From a virus: a stretch of 21,876 nt of DNA. The DNA lies in the IMG/VR virus record IMGVR_UViG_3300017971_000816, positions 1 to 21,876 of that record. One strand, written 5' to 3'. Below are positions 14,946 to 21,876 of this stretch, piece after piece (within the stretch, counting starts at the first letter, position 1; each line of letters starts with the position of its first letter). The notes beneath the pieces are model-generated. The model made no database searches, had not been told where the DNA came from, and saw nothing but the letters and a program-made list of their open reading frames with translations. Both the position numbers and the translations under genes were made by a program.

Positions 14946-15182
14946 CTATTTTTTTAATATCTTGTTTTTTAATTTTCTTCTTTCCAAACACCACTCACCC
15001 CCTCTTTCATAATCCCGACACGCCTGTGGTCTGTTTTCATATATTTTACAACCTCTACCTTTCTCATGATGAAGACAGAAACCGTCTTCTTTAATTAACG
15101 CTTCTTTGTTTCCCGCTATAGTTTCGGGGTCAAACCAACAACACAATCCACATTCCATACATTCTTTTTCAGTTATTTTCAT
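14946..15182 (-). CDS. YkgJ-family cysteine-cluster (zinc- or iron-chelating) protein
   Basis: A 78-aa protein with the YkgJ/UPF0153 signature C-x2-C-G-x-C-C (Cys8, 11, 14, 15), then Cys36, a C-K-I-Y-x-x-R-P-x-x-C-R motif (Cys45 to Cys55) and Cys65. Eight cysteines are arranged to bind metal, probably iron-sulfur or zinc. The family is widespread in bacteria and seen in phages; its biochemical role is mostly undefined, though the domain also occurs in the flagellin N-methylase FliB. I prefer the start at 15182, which gives M-K-I-T-E-K-E-C and leaves 8 bases after the previous stop; a longer start at 15221 would overlap the upstream gene by 31 bases. It lies between two cysteine-rich fibre genes, which invites but does not prove a role in their metal loading or modification. 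Confidence 0.85.
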   Translation of the reverse strand: MKITEKECMECGLCCWFDPETIAGNKEALIKEDGFCLHHEKGRGCKIYENRPQACRDYERGGEWCLERRKLKNKILKK

Positions 15183-15190
15183 AATTTCAA

Positions 15191-15643
15191 TTATTGTCCG
15201 TCTGGAATTACTATGACCCAATCATCTGTTATTGATGGATTTGATGTTAAGCAATATCTTATAGTTGCGCTTCTGGTAGAAAAGGGATTAATTAAACCCG
15301 TAAGACCCGCAGTAATTTTTTGACTACCAGAACCCGAACTGGTAAATGATTGTACTATACTATCGGGGTCAGAAATCTTACTCGCTGTCCATGCACCACT
15401 GGCAGTTAAGGTATTAATTGCAATTTGTCCAGAAGAATTTGTTGTTGGTGATAAAGAAACAGCAATGCTTCCCACACCAGCAAAACCATAGAATGCTCTT
15501 ATACAACCGTTAACCCCAGCAGTCGTACTTAATGAAAGCAAACTCTTATTACCAGTAATATTACCATCAACACAATACGCAATACTGCGGTCATTTCCTG
15601 CTGCATTTTTTATACTTAAACTACCACTTGTTGGAAGTGCCAT
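15191..15643 (-). CDS. Small virion structural protein with Ig-like C-terminal part, 150 aa
   Basis: The N-terminus (M-A-L-P-T-S-G-S-L-S-I-K-N-A-A-G and, at 48-54, I-R-A-F-Y-G-F) matches a pattern I know from many phage structural proteins: L-P-x-S-G-x-I-S-x with an ending S-x-F-Y-G. Residues 57-150 are a Ser/Thr-rich beta domain resembling an immunoglobulin-like fold (S-I-A-V-S-L-S-P-T, A-S-G-A-W-T-A-S, W-V-I-V-I-P-D). Three cysteines are present. It lies 13 bases downstream of the 111-aa gene, in the fibre cluster, and is probably a virion decoration or appendage protein. The N-terminal family match is by memory of the pattern, not by search. Confidence 0.72.
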   Translation of the reverse strand: MALPTSGSLSIKNAAGNDRSIAYCVDGNITGNKSLLSLSTTAGVNGCIRAFYGFAGVGSIAVSLSPTTNSSGQIAINTLTASGAWTASKISDPDSIVQSFTSSGSGSQKITAGLTGLINPFSTRSATIRYCLTSNPSITDDWVIVIPDGQ

Positions 15644-15656
15644 TTACTATCAATTA

Positions 15657-15992
15657 TTATTCATCAATTATTTTTAATTCAAAATATACTCCACCAATAA
15701 AATTATTCAGCCAATTCCCGACTTCCTGATATAATTGAAGCGGAGTTAACGAATAGAACTCTTCTTCAGAGAAATTGATTTCAAAATCATTGGGTAGAAT
15801 GTCTTCCGACATCCATATCTGCGTATATCCGCTCTCAAACAATTCTCGGTTTCTATAGAGTCTTGGGGTAACTCTCACCACAGTACTTCCAGCCTGAAAT
15901 TCGGCATCCATTTTCAGTGTAGCACCGCTTGCAACAATACTCCCATCGCTTGCCGTTAAACCAGATATCGTCATTAAATCTATTTTTGCCAT
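15657..15992 (-). CDS. Hypothetical virion-region protein, 111 aa
   Basis: No family recognised. The first half is beta-like (I-S-G-L-T-A-S-D-G-S-I-V-A-S-G-A-T-L-K-M-D-A-E-F). The second half is acidic and more helical (F-S-E-E-E-F-Y-S-L-T-P-L-Q-L-Y-Q-E-V), ending in a strand G-G-V-Y-F-E-L-K-I-I-D-E. The pattern of a body of strands plus a helix near the C-terminus suggests a small adaptor. It has no cysteine, unlike most neighbours. It follows the S74 fibre with only 3 bases between stop and start. Fibre-associated small genes in this place can be assembly factors; that is a guess. Confidence 0.72.
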   Translation of the reverse strand: MAKIDLMTISGLTASDGSIVASGATLKMDAEFQAGSTVVRVTPRLYRNRELFESGYTQIWMSEDILPNDFEINFSEEEFYSLTPLQLYQEVGNWLNNFIGGVYFELKIIDE

Positions 15993-15995
15993 ATC

Positions 15996-18900
15996 TTATG
16001 TATTTAATTTTTCTCTTAATGCATTTATTTGTGTTTGCAGACACTGGTTCTGCTGTTTTAATTCTTTAATGGCTTCAACAAATAACCCAGCGAATTTATC
16101 GTATTTCAAACCATAGGTTTTGTCTTCAATTCCATATTTTTCTTTATGATGTTCACTTGCTTCACCCGTGCTTACAAGTCTTGGTTCTACTTTTTCAACA
16201 TCTTGTGCAATAAGACCCATATCGGGAGTACCGTCCTCACAAAATTCATAACAAACACCACAAAGGCAATCAACTGTTGATAATGCGCTTGAAATCGGTA
16301 CGATGTTCTTTTTCATTCTACAATCTGAAGTCGCAACCCAATCCACAGCACAACCACAACCAGATTGTGCACAAAAACGATACCCTGTAGATGTGGTGCA
16401 TATTCTTACCGCAAACGCACACTGAACATAGTCAATACATGCATAAGTACCACGAAAATAATAACCACATATAATACTAAATGAACTTGGTGCGCATATA
16501 TCGTCTCCCACAATTAAATCATCAGTTACACAAGAAATTCCTGTTGTGAGAGTTCCATATGTTGTGGTTTCAAGTCTTTTTGTGGTATCGTGATAGATTT
16601 CAACACAACCATCTGTAGTACCCGCACCACTACAAATCGTAACATTTCCACCATTACCAGTAGTGAAACCAGCGTACCCGGCACCACCGCAAATCTGTGC
16701 ATCACCACCAGCACCACCAGTATATGCATTTCCACCAGCACCACCACGAATAATCGCACGTCCACCTACTCCACCAGTACCAGTACCGCTTGCAGCACCA
16801 CCATCACCACCACGAACAAATACATAGCAACCAGCACCACCCGTACCACCAGCAGTATGACAACCACCGTCACCACCTAAAAGGCGTAGGCATCCACCAT
16901 AACCGGGCGTTGAATCACTATCACCCTTACCCGCAAAAATATTCAAAGTATCGCCATTTCCACCATCAGTGGCTTCAGCAACACAAATCGTTCTTTCCGC
17001 ACCTTGTGAGAAAATAATATCGCCATTTGTCATAGTCAACGGACCGTACATATCCACTGCACCATTTGGACAGAATTCATGTTTGTAACCACCGCCCACA
17101 TAAATGCAAATTGGTGCGGAAGTGTTTTCAATTGAGCCGAACGTCATCAAGTCAGAACCAGATGCCATTCCCATCATTCTGTTAAGGCTTCCACTGCAAT
17201 CATAAGCAGTATAATAACTCCCCGCTTGAATTCTAACCGATTGAAGAGCGGAAGAACAACTCTCAATTACGCCATCAAATCGTGCAGTGCTTTTCGTATA
17301 GGACGGACCATCAGAATAAACCGCCCAACAACCCAATTCAAGTGTTGATGTCCAGTTACCAGCAGTAGTACCCACAACACCAGCACCGTCTTGTGTTCCA
17401 CATAGGAAACCAATTACACCATAATTATATCTCGGAGTCTTACCACCAGCATAACCCACAACACCGTGAGAACGACCAGACCCCGAACTTCCATTGTATG
17501 ATGCATTCGCAATAAGACCCCAATTTCCACCATCTGTTGTACCACCTCTATTAAGGACATAGGCAGCAACATTTGTTGTTGTACTACCAGTATTTCCATA
17601 TACTATTAAACCATAACAATTACTATGGGTTTCGATTTTAGCGACAGCACCACTTGTGGGATACCATTCCGTACCGCCTTCAGTAACTCTAAAACAATCG
17701 GTTTTCACCGCAGCACTTGGAGTACATAAGCAGATATCGGCAGTGTCAATGGTTGCTAATGTTAATGTGCCAGTACCCCTATGACAAATCTTAGAATCGG
17801 CATTTGGACCTGTGTTATCTCTAATCATCCTAAAACCATAGTCTGTGTATGTATCATCACCGACAAAATCAATATATGTGTAACCAGTACCAGTTCTACC
17901 CTGTCCGAGTTGAATGTATCTTGTTTGGTCAGCAGTAGCACATAAATTCATGCTGCCCTGAATGCTTAAATTCTCACTCGAATAAGTTAAATTCGGATTC
18001 GCACATAAATCACCACTGGCATTTATATATGTTGTCAGGGCATTATCTGTTGTTCCGCTTACGGCAACCCCACCCCCCGAAGGAGTTTCCCATGTGGCAT
18101 TACCGCTTGCATCTGAAGTCAGAACACAACCAGCAGCAGCACCTGTTGTTAATTGGAATGTTTTTGTTGTTGTTTTACCTGTAACAGTTAAGTCACCATT
18201 TATTATTGTATTAGTACCAAGAGTGGCTAACGTTGGTGTAAATACAGATTGGTTTGATGCAGAAAGACAACCACTTGGTCTAATATATACTGCACCTGCT
18301 CCTGTTGTCCCTAAAAATAGCGATGTGTCTGTAGAGTAGAAGTAAGAGTCTGCTCCCACACACCCATTAACGGTTAATATACTACCATTAAATGTTAAAC
18401 CACTGCGTGCACAAATAGTATTGGCATCCACGTAGGTTGTGAGTCCACCGACAGTTGAACCGCTCATGCTAAGTCCACCACCAGTTTGACCCGTTACCCA
18501 TCCAGCATGGGGAATAGAAAGACAACTGATATTTGCGCTGTAATCCGCAAGATAACGTGCGGGTTGATTACCTTTACCACAGAATATCATGTTATCGTAT
18601 TCCATAGCAATACAGGCGTTGTCGTTATCCAATAAAATGACTTCGGCACAACTGCTATTTGGATTTTCTGACCAGATATAGGTTTCACCACTGGTCATCG
18701 TGATGAAACTCGTGGTGTTACAGATATCCGCACTGAATCCCTGATTCGAAACATAAAGTCCATCAGCATTGGAGTCATGAATGCAGAATATATTATTTCC
18801 GAGACCCACACATGTGTTTCCCGTTAATGTCCCGCCAAGAGCAATATCCGCTCCTGCTGTACATAAACCGTTTGTGCCACCAGTAATCGTTCCACCACCA

Positions 18901-19130
18901 GTTTCCTTTTCGATAAGGTCACCGTCTTCGATACCGTCTCTATACCAGTATTCCGTACCGCCAATATTAACGGTGAGTCCAGTATATCTTACACCACCAG
19001 CACCACCAAGAAGCGCAGCATTTACCTCAGTTACGCCTGTCCAAGGTTTATTTGTGGTGGTATTATAATACCTCGCATCGTTTGGTAGACCCAATCCTAA
19101 TTTTATGTTGTCACCTAATGAAATTGCCAT
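15996..19130 (-). CDS. Large tail fibre with Gly-rich region and C-terminal S74 chaperone, 1044 aa, cysteine-rich
   Basis: Fibre protein with an N-terminal phage domain (D-A-R-Y-Y-N-T-T-T-N-K-P-W, then R-Y-T-G-L-T-V-N-I-G-G-T-E-Y-W-Y-R-D-G, residues 18-65). A long Ser/Thr/Gly beta-rich shaft follows. Residues about 727-840 are glycine-rich G-G-x-G-G repeats alternating with short strands. The last 110 residues are an S74 intramolecular chaperone: S-D-C-R-M-K-K-N with predicted Ser935 and Lys940, G-L-I-A-Q-D-V-E-K-V and a terminal coiled coil (K-E-L-K-Q-Q-N-Q-C-L). Members of this family trimerise and then self-cleave at this Ser. I count 47 cysteines (4.5 %), spread over the shaft and the chaperone and encoded mostly by TGT in the stretches I read. 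It is paralogous in design to the 814-aa fibre. It starts 15 bases after the 283-aa gene; the leader is A-rich without a Shine-Dalgarno. Confidence 0.9.
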   Translation of the reverse strand: MAISLGDNIKLGLGLPNDARYYNTTTNKPWTGVTEVNAALLGGAGGVRYTGLTVNIGGTEYWYRDGIEDGDLIEKETGGGTITGGTNGLCTAGADIALGGTLTGNTCVGLGNNIFCIHDSNADGLYVSNQGFSADICNTTSFITMTSGETYIWSENPNSSCAEVILLDNDNACIAMEYDNMIFCGKGNQPARYLADYSANISCLSIPHAGWVTGQTGGGLSMSGSTVGGLTTYVDANTICARSGLTFNGSILTVNGCVGADSYFYSTDTSLFLGTTGAGAVYIRPSGCLSASNQSVFTPTLATLGTNTIINGDLTVTGKTTTKTFQLTTGAAAGCVLTSDASGNATWETPSGGGVAVSGTTDNALTTYINASGDLCANPNLTYSSENLSIQGSMNLCATADQTRYIQLGQGRTGTGYTYIDFVGDDTYTDYGFRMIRDNTGPNADSKICHRGTGTLTLATIDTADICLCTPSAAVKTDCFRVTEGGTEWYPTSGAVAKIETHSNCYGLIVYGNTGSTTTNVAAYVLNRGGTTDGGNWGLIANASYNGSSGSGRSHGVVGYAGGKTPRYNYGVIGFLCGTQDGAGVVGTTAGNWTSTLELGCWAVYSDGPSYTKSTARFDGVIESCSSALQSVRIQAGSYYTAYDCSGSLNRMMGMASGSDLMTFGSIENTSAPICIYVGGGYKHEFCPNGAVDMYGPLTMTNGDIIFSQGAERTICVAEATDGGNGDTLNIFAGKGDSDSTPGYGGCLRLLGGDGGCHTAGGTGGAGCYVFVRGGDGGAASGTGTGGVGGRAIIRGGAGGNAYTGGAGGDAQICGGAGYAGFTTGNGGNVTICSGAGTTDGCVEIYHDTTKRLETTTYGTLTTGISCVTDDLIVGDDICAPSSFSIICGYYFRGTYACIDYVQCAFAVRICTTSTGYRFCAQSGCGCAVDWVATSDCRMKKNIVPISSALSTVDCLCGVCYEFCEDGTPDMGLIAQDVEKVEPRLVSTGEASEHHKEKYGIEDKTYGLKYDKFAGLFVEAIKELKQQNQCLQTQINALREKLNT
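16616..16952 (-). repeat. Glycine-rich G-G-x-G-G coding repeats
   Basis: Residues about 727-838 of the 1044-aa fibre repeat short strands and glycine turns: G-G-D-G-G-C-H-T-A-G-G-T-G-G-A-G, then V-F-V-R-G-G-D-G-G, A-I-I-R-G-G-A-G-G and A-Q-I-C-G-G-A-G. The block recurs irregularly every 18-22 residues. Glycine repeats of this kind occur in phage fibre shafts and tips. Confidence 0.8.
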
Positions 19131-19145
19131 TTTTTATCTGTTTTT

Positions 19146-19997
19146 TTAATATGTTCTAAAGCAAATCGGTAAAGCATCCGTACTCGCTGAACCGCTCATA
19201 TATACCTTATAATTTACGCTTGACCAACACCCTTGTCCCGATGATATTGAAATCGAACATTCGTCTGGATATTTATCTGTTGGTAAAACATTAATATCAC
19301 CACAGTTCGGTGCTGCACCACTAATCCATTTGGTTCTCGAAGCATATGTCGCTGGCATTGCAAACCACGTCCATTGACCCACATTATTGAAATCAACAGT
19401 TACTGAACTACCAACAGCAGCAATTACCTTAGTTCCACCAGTTACGAGGTCATTGGTAACTGCTGGTCTACTACCACAGGTCTCAACACCCCAATAATAT
19501 GGATAGATACTGCATTCACTATTATTTCTACTAAAGCTGTCATCTTGTGTACTGCATCCCGTGATTTGCCATGTGTGTGTGGTTGGCGTGCTGTCTGTTA
19601 TAGTACAAATGCCCAGACTCTGAGGACTATCACCCGCATCAAAACCAGTACCAACTACTGCACCTGCATCACTTCCCGCTATTTTACGAATTCCCACACT
19701 ACCGCTTGCAACATTCGCACCCGTTGTCGTGCTCCAACTAAATGTCTTGTTTCCACTTAGTACACACCCAACCTCAAATGGCTCATCATCCAGTGCCACA
19801 TTAAATGCACTGAAAGTCGGCACAATATATGGTGCGAAAGCATCCTGAATAATACATGCAAGTGTTTTTCCCGTTAAAACATACCCGGGCGTTACACCAC
19901 CCACCTCACAAGTAGCAGGAGAATTAAGTGTATACGTACTACCCGTACTTTCAGCGAAACCCGCCTCATTAATAAATATTGATTTCTTAGTTGCCAT
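19146..19997 (-). CDS. Phage appendage protein with Ig-like domain, 283 aa, cysteine-rich
   Basis: The N-terminus places a T-P-G-Y-V-L-T-G-K-T-L segment before P-T-F-S-A-F-N-V-A-L. Next comes an Ig-like pattern, F-E-V-G-C-V-L-S-G-N-K-T-F-S-W-S (residues 74-89), like the V-E-V-G-x-x-x-x-G-x-x-T-F-x-W unit I know from gut and aquatic phage structural proteins. Later motifs are Y-P-Y-Y-W-G-V (about 165-171), V-D-F-N-N-V-G-Q-W-T-W-F-A-M-P and a C-terminal beta domain. Eleven cysteines (3.9 %) lie in the C-terminal two thirds, at places where the family usually has polar residues. It probably forms part of a tail appendage or decorates it. The gene sits between the 93-aa gene (25 bases upstream) and the 1044-aa S74 fibre (15 bases downstream). 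Confidence 0.78.
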   Translation of the reverse strand: MATKKSIFINEAGFAESTGSTYTLNSPATCEVGGVTPGYVLTGKTLACIIQDAFAPYIVPTFSAFNVALDDEPFEVGCVLSGNKTFSWSTTTGANVASGSVGIRKIAGSDAGAVVGTGFDAGDSPQSLGICTITDSTPTTHTWQITGCSTQDDSFSRNNSECSIYPYYWGVETCGSRPAVTNDLVTGGTKVIAAVGSSVTVDFNNVGQWTWFAMPATYASRTKWISGAAPNCGDINVLPTDKYPDECSISISSGQGCWSSVNYKVYMSGSASTDALPICFRTY

Positions 19998-20022
19998 TTA
20001 TTCTGTTTTTTATTTTTATTTA

Positions 20023-20304
20023 TTATACATCAATTGCGTCTTCAAAGAATGGTGATTCCTTAATAAACTCATAGGCTTGTGCAAGAAAATCATCAACAGT
20101 TCCCAAATCAGGTCTGAATTCGAAATCCAGTTGCGTTATTTCATCGGTATTGGTGTCAGCGTGTTCCCGATTCTCGTAACACATCATCTTAACATATAAC
20201 AGGGTTTTACCACCCGTAATACCTTCATCAACAGCTATTTTCCAATAACTATCGGGATAAGTTGTGTCAGTTCGTCTGTCATAAAAATCTTTTTGTAATG
20301 CCAT
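20023..20304 (-). CDS. Small virion-region protein, 93 aa
   Basis: The pattern M-A-L-Q-K-D-F-Y-D-R-R-T-D-T-T-Y-P-D-S-Y-W-K-I (residues 1-23) followed by a strand T-L-L-Y-V-K-M-M-C-Y and an acidic tail resembles a short protein I know from phage fibre clusters (M-A-L-Q-K, then Y-W-K-I, then a Y-K/E-strand). The C-terminal third is acidic and helical (D-D-F-L-A-Q-A-Y-E-F-I-K-E). Function is unknown; it is probably a small structural or assembly partner of the neighbouring appendage genes. It has one cysteine. It is preceded by a 35-base gap with CTATTTATAA 15 bases before the ATG. Confidence 0.75.
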   Translation of the reverse strand: MALQKDFYDRRTDTTYPDSYWKIAVDEGITGGKTLLYVKMMCYENREHADTNTDEITQLDFEFRPDLGTVDDFLAQAYEFIKESPFFEDAIDV

Positions 20305-20309
20305 ATCAT

Positions 20310-20319
20310 TTATAAATAG
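20310..20319 (-). promoter_or_regulatory. CTATTTATAA element before the 93-aa gene
   Basis: A variant (C for G at the first base) of the GTATTTATRA element, read on the minus strand, starting 15 bases before the ATG at 20304. The shorter distance to the start makes this the weakest of the four. Confidence 0.25.
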
Positions 20320-20339
20320 TTTCGTTATTCAATTATATT

Positions 20340-21876
20340 TTAAAGACTAATACCAATTATGCAATATCTTAAAACTGTCCCACCCGGGCATTTTGCGCAT
20401 TCAGTCCACCATACCTTTTCCCTGCTTGTCCAAGCCGTATTAGTTCCCAAGCCATCATAATCAGTACCAGCAGCAAGATTATTGACTTGTTCCTCGGTTA
20501 AATCCCATTCACTTCCACTCCACGTACCCAAATCACCTAATTGATATGTACCAGTTGGAGTGTCTTGAATATTTTGAAAATTAATATTCGAATAATTTCT
20601 GCTCCAATTTTTTCTATTTTCAAATAAGTAATTCGCAAACTCATTACTACCACATAAATCAGTACTATAAACACGAAATTGATATATGTTATTGGCAAGC
20701 GTAACTCCAGATAAATGACCCGTTATACAGGTATCATAAAGTTCAATCCAATAAGCACATGTACTGAAATCAAAATCGGTTTCGATATTGCTGCTAATAC
20801 AATTACCTCCCGCTCTTAGCGTAGCGGGTTCAGCAATACTTAATGCGCCCCTTAGATGAGGCATCCCCTGACCATAAAAATAATTTACGTTATCAAGATT
20901 CCAATTGGTTGTATCCGCACTAAATCCTGAGTTAAATCCTAAAACAACACGACTCAATGATGTAGTCCCAGTAAGAAATCCACTATAATCCCCAGAAAGA
21001 TTCGAATATTGGAGACCAAAACAAGTTAAATTACTTATATCGAGCTTATCAAAATTTGTGGCTGTAATATTACCACAGAAATTAGGACAACCACCAAATT
21101 GTAGGCATGTGACATTTGTCGTATCGAAATTCTGGAAATCTCCACTAACTTCCCCTATACCGTATATGTTTATGTTACGAATATCTGGTGCGTATGTTGA
21201 CGATAAATTCAGAGTTATACCCGAATTACCCCCAATACATAAATTTGTGGGTTCGTATGGATAGGTGCTGAGTTCTCCAGTTAAATTATTATCATGAAGA
21301 TATATTGATGTTGAACCCGAACCCATTGTTATGCCAGAAATATTGCCAGTAAAATTTGAACGAACCAAATTAACTTGATTTAAATTAGGAAGATTTAATT
21401 GAGTGAGGTCACCACATAATTGACTATCATATAAACCGAAACTTGTTACACCTGACGGAATGTTCCATGTTGTGACATCACCAGATAATGCACACATCCT
21501 ATAGCCACATATTTGTTGTATGTTCGTAGCATTCGAGAAATCACCATACATACTGGTAATGTGCTCCGTACCAAAAAGACATAGATACTGCAATGTGTCT
21601 GGATACCCATCAAAAAATACGTCTCCACTTATACAGTTGCTACCATACCCGAAATTAGCGAGATAAAGTCGTTCCATTTGAGTACCACTAATATCCCAAT
21701 TACTTAAATCACCCCCCATTGGGGTGTTAGTATATACTTGAAAAAATGTCATACCAGTGTTAAATGTCCAACCACTCATGCTTCCGCTTCTCGTGGAATT
21801 CGCCCAATACGCATTTAAATAAGTTAAATTAGATATATCTAATGTGGTGGCATTTATGGTCTGATTATATGTTCCA
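20340..21876 (-). CDS. Leucine-rich-repeat-like tail/adhesin protein (partial, start outside window)
   Basis: The frame is open to the right edge: before the Met at 21779 it still reads L-D-I-S-N-L-T-Y-L-N-A-Y-W-A, in the same repeat style, so that Met is internal and the true start lies beyond the window. At least 511 residues are repeats of about 20-25 residues with short strands followed by x-L-[TSC]-G-[DNEH]-[LIVF], for example L-Y-D-S-Q-L-C-G-D-L-T-Q-L and L-H-D-N-N-L-T-G-E-L. This resembles BspA-like or plant-type LRR solenoids, which bind proteins or glycans. The C-terminal 80 residues change character (W-D-L-T-E-E-Q-V-N-N-L, then W-T-S-R-E-K-V-W-W-T-E-C). Cysteine is 17 in the 479 residues after the internal Met. 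The likely role is receptor binding or host-surface interaction, from the fibre context and fold. Confidence 0.82.
   Translation of the reverse strand, partial: GTYNQTINATTLDISNLTYLNAYWANSTRSGSMSGWTFNTGMTFFQVYTNTPMGGDLSNWDISGTQMERLYLANFGYGSNCISGDVFFDGYPDTLQYLCLFGTEHITSMYGDFSNATNIQQICGYRMCALSGDVTTWNIPSGVTSFGLYDSQLCGDLTQLNLPNLNQVNLVRSNFTGNISGITMGSGSTSIYLHDNNLTGELSTYPYEPTNLCIGGNSGITLNLSSTYAPDIRNINIYGIGEVSGDFQNFDTTNVTCLQFGGCPNFCGNITATNFDKLDISNLTCFGLQYSNLSGDYSGFLTGTTSLSRVVLGFNSGFSADTTNWNLDNVNYFYGQGMPHLRGALSIAEPATLRAGGNCISSNIETDFDFSTCAYWIELYDTCITGHLSGVTLANNIYQFRVYSTDLCGSNEFANYLFENRKNWSRNYSNINFQNIQDTPTGTYQLGDLGTWSGSEWDLTEEQVNNLAAGTDYDGLGTNTAWTSREKVWWTECAKCPGGTVLRYCIIGISL

Noticed and set aside
15183-15221. 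Longer start for the YkgJ-like gene adding 13 residues
   Set aside because: It would overlap the preceding gene by 31 bases, and the extra residues do not resemble the family. The ATG at 15182 gives a normal gap.
16526-17017. His- and Thr-rich frames on both strands, including a run of six histidines
   Set aside because: These are shadow frames of the glycine-rich repeat DNA in the 1044-aa fibre.
12498-19130. Codon reassignment (TGT/TGC not read as Cys) as the cause of the high Cys content
   Set aside because: The polymerase and helicase in the same window have normal Cys content and the 930- and 356-aa proteins have none. The YkgJ-like gene needs real cysteines at its conserved positions. 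Stop codons behave normally.
20340-21779. Taking the Met at 21779 as the start of the LRR-like protein
   Set aside because: The reading frame continues upstream without a stop to the window edge and the repeat pattern continues there, so the true start is outside.
20340-21876. Diversity-generating retroelement variable region in the LRR-like or fibre genes
   Set aside because: I see no reverse transcriptase, template repeat or C-type lectin fold in the window; the repeats are ordinary structural repeats.
1-21876. tRNA genes, integrase, attachment sites or insertion sequences
   Set aside because: No gap is long enough for a convincing tRNA or element, and none of the proteins resembles a recombinase or transposase.

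Overview
This window looks like part of a tailed bacteriophage (or prophage) genome. The likely host is a member of Bacteroidota. All 19 genes I can support lie on the minus strand, so transcription runs from the right end to the left end. The genes are tightly packed, with 11-base or TAATG-type overlaps or short A/T-rich gaps, and no stretch over about 110 bases lacks a gene. The host assignment is inference. It rests on the absence of Shine-Dalgarno sequences, the A-rich leaders before start codons, and one very good Bacteroidota-type promoter (ATTG, 19 bases, TATATTTG) at 4642-4672. Both ends of the window cut through genes.

Right block (21876 down to 12204): tail and adhesin genes. In transcription order these are a leucine-rich-repeat-like protein whose start lies outside the window, a 93-aa protein, a 283-aa Ig-like appendage protein, a 1044-aa fibre with a C-terminal S74 intramolecular chaperone, a 111-aa and a 150-aa small structural protein, a 78-aa YkgJ-type cysteine-cluster protein, an 814-aa fibre with YadA-head-like repeats and a second S74 chaperone, and an 89-aa protein. 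The block ends at a strong intrinsic terminator (12157-12182). The larger proteins here are unusually rich in cysteine (about 3.5-4.8 % by hand count).

Middle block (12099 down to 4684): further tail or appendage genes. The 356-aa, 930-aa and 417-aa proteins share modules: a common N-terminal domain in two of them, a jelly-roll-like C-terminal tip in at least two, and an NYYNKTEIN spacer repeat. The 356- and 930-aa proteins contain no cysteine at all, whereas the 417-aa protein has an 11-residue repeat that is about 20 % cysteine at its peak. Then come a 246-aa unknown, an 85-aa unknown, a 135-aa two-helix membrane protein (a holin is possible), a BppU-N-like 138-aa baseplate-type protein, and a 130-aa protein built of 27-residue DHPN repeats.

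Left block (4672 down to 1): replication. After the Bacteroidota-type promoter come an SNF2-family helicase with a HARP-like N-terminus and, overlapping it by 11 bases, a family B DNA polymerase with a 3'-5' exonuclease domain that runs off the left end. Its motif C is unusual (C-V-T-D-G in place of Y-x-D-T-D-S). The fibre genes would build the host-recognition apparatus, and the helicase and polymerase would copy the genome.

The most interesting points are the all-or-none cysteine distribution among adjacent fibre genes together with the YkgJ-type gene, the 11-residue cysteine-rich repeat, the alternating 27-residue DHPN repeat protein, and a recurrent GTATTTATRA element before several genes.
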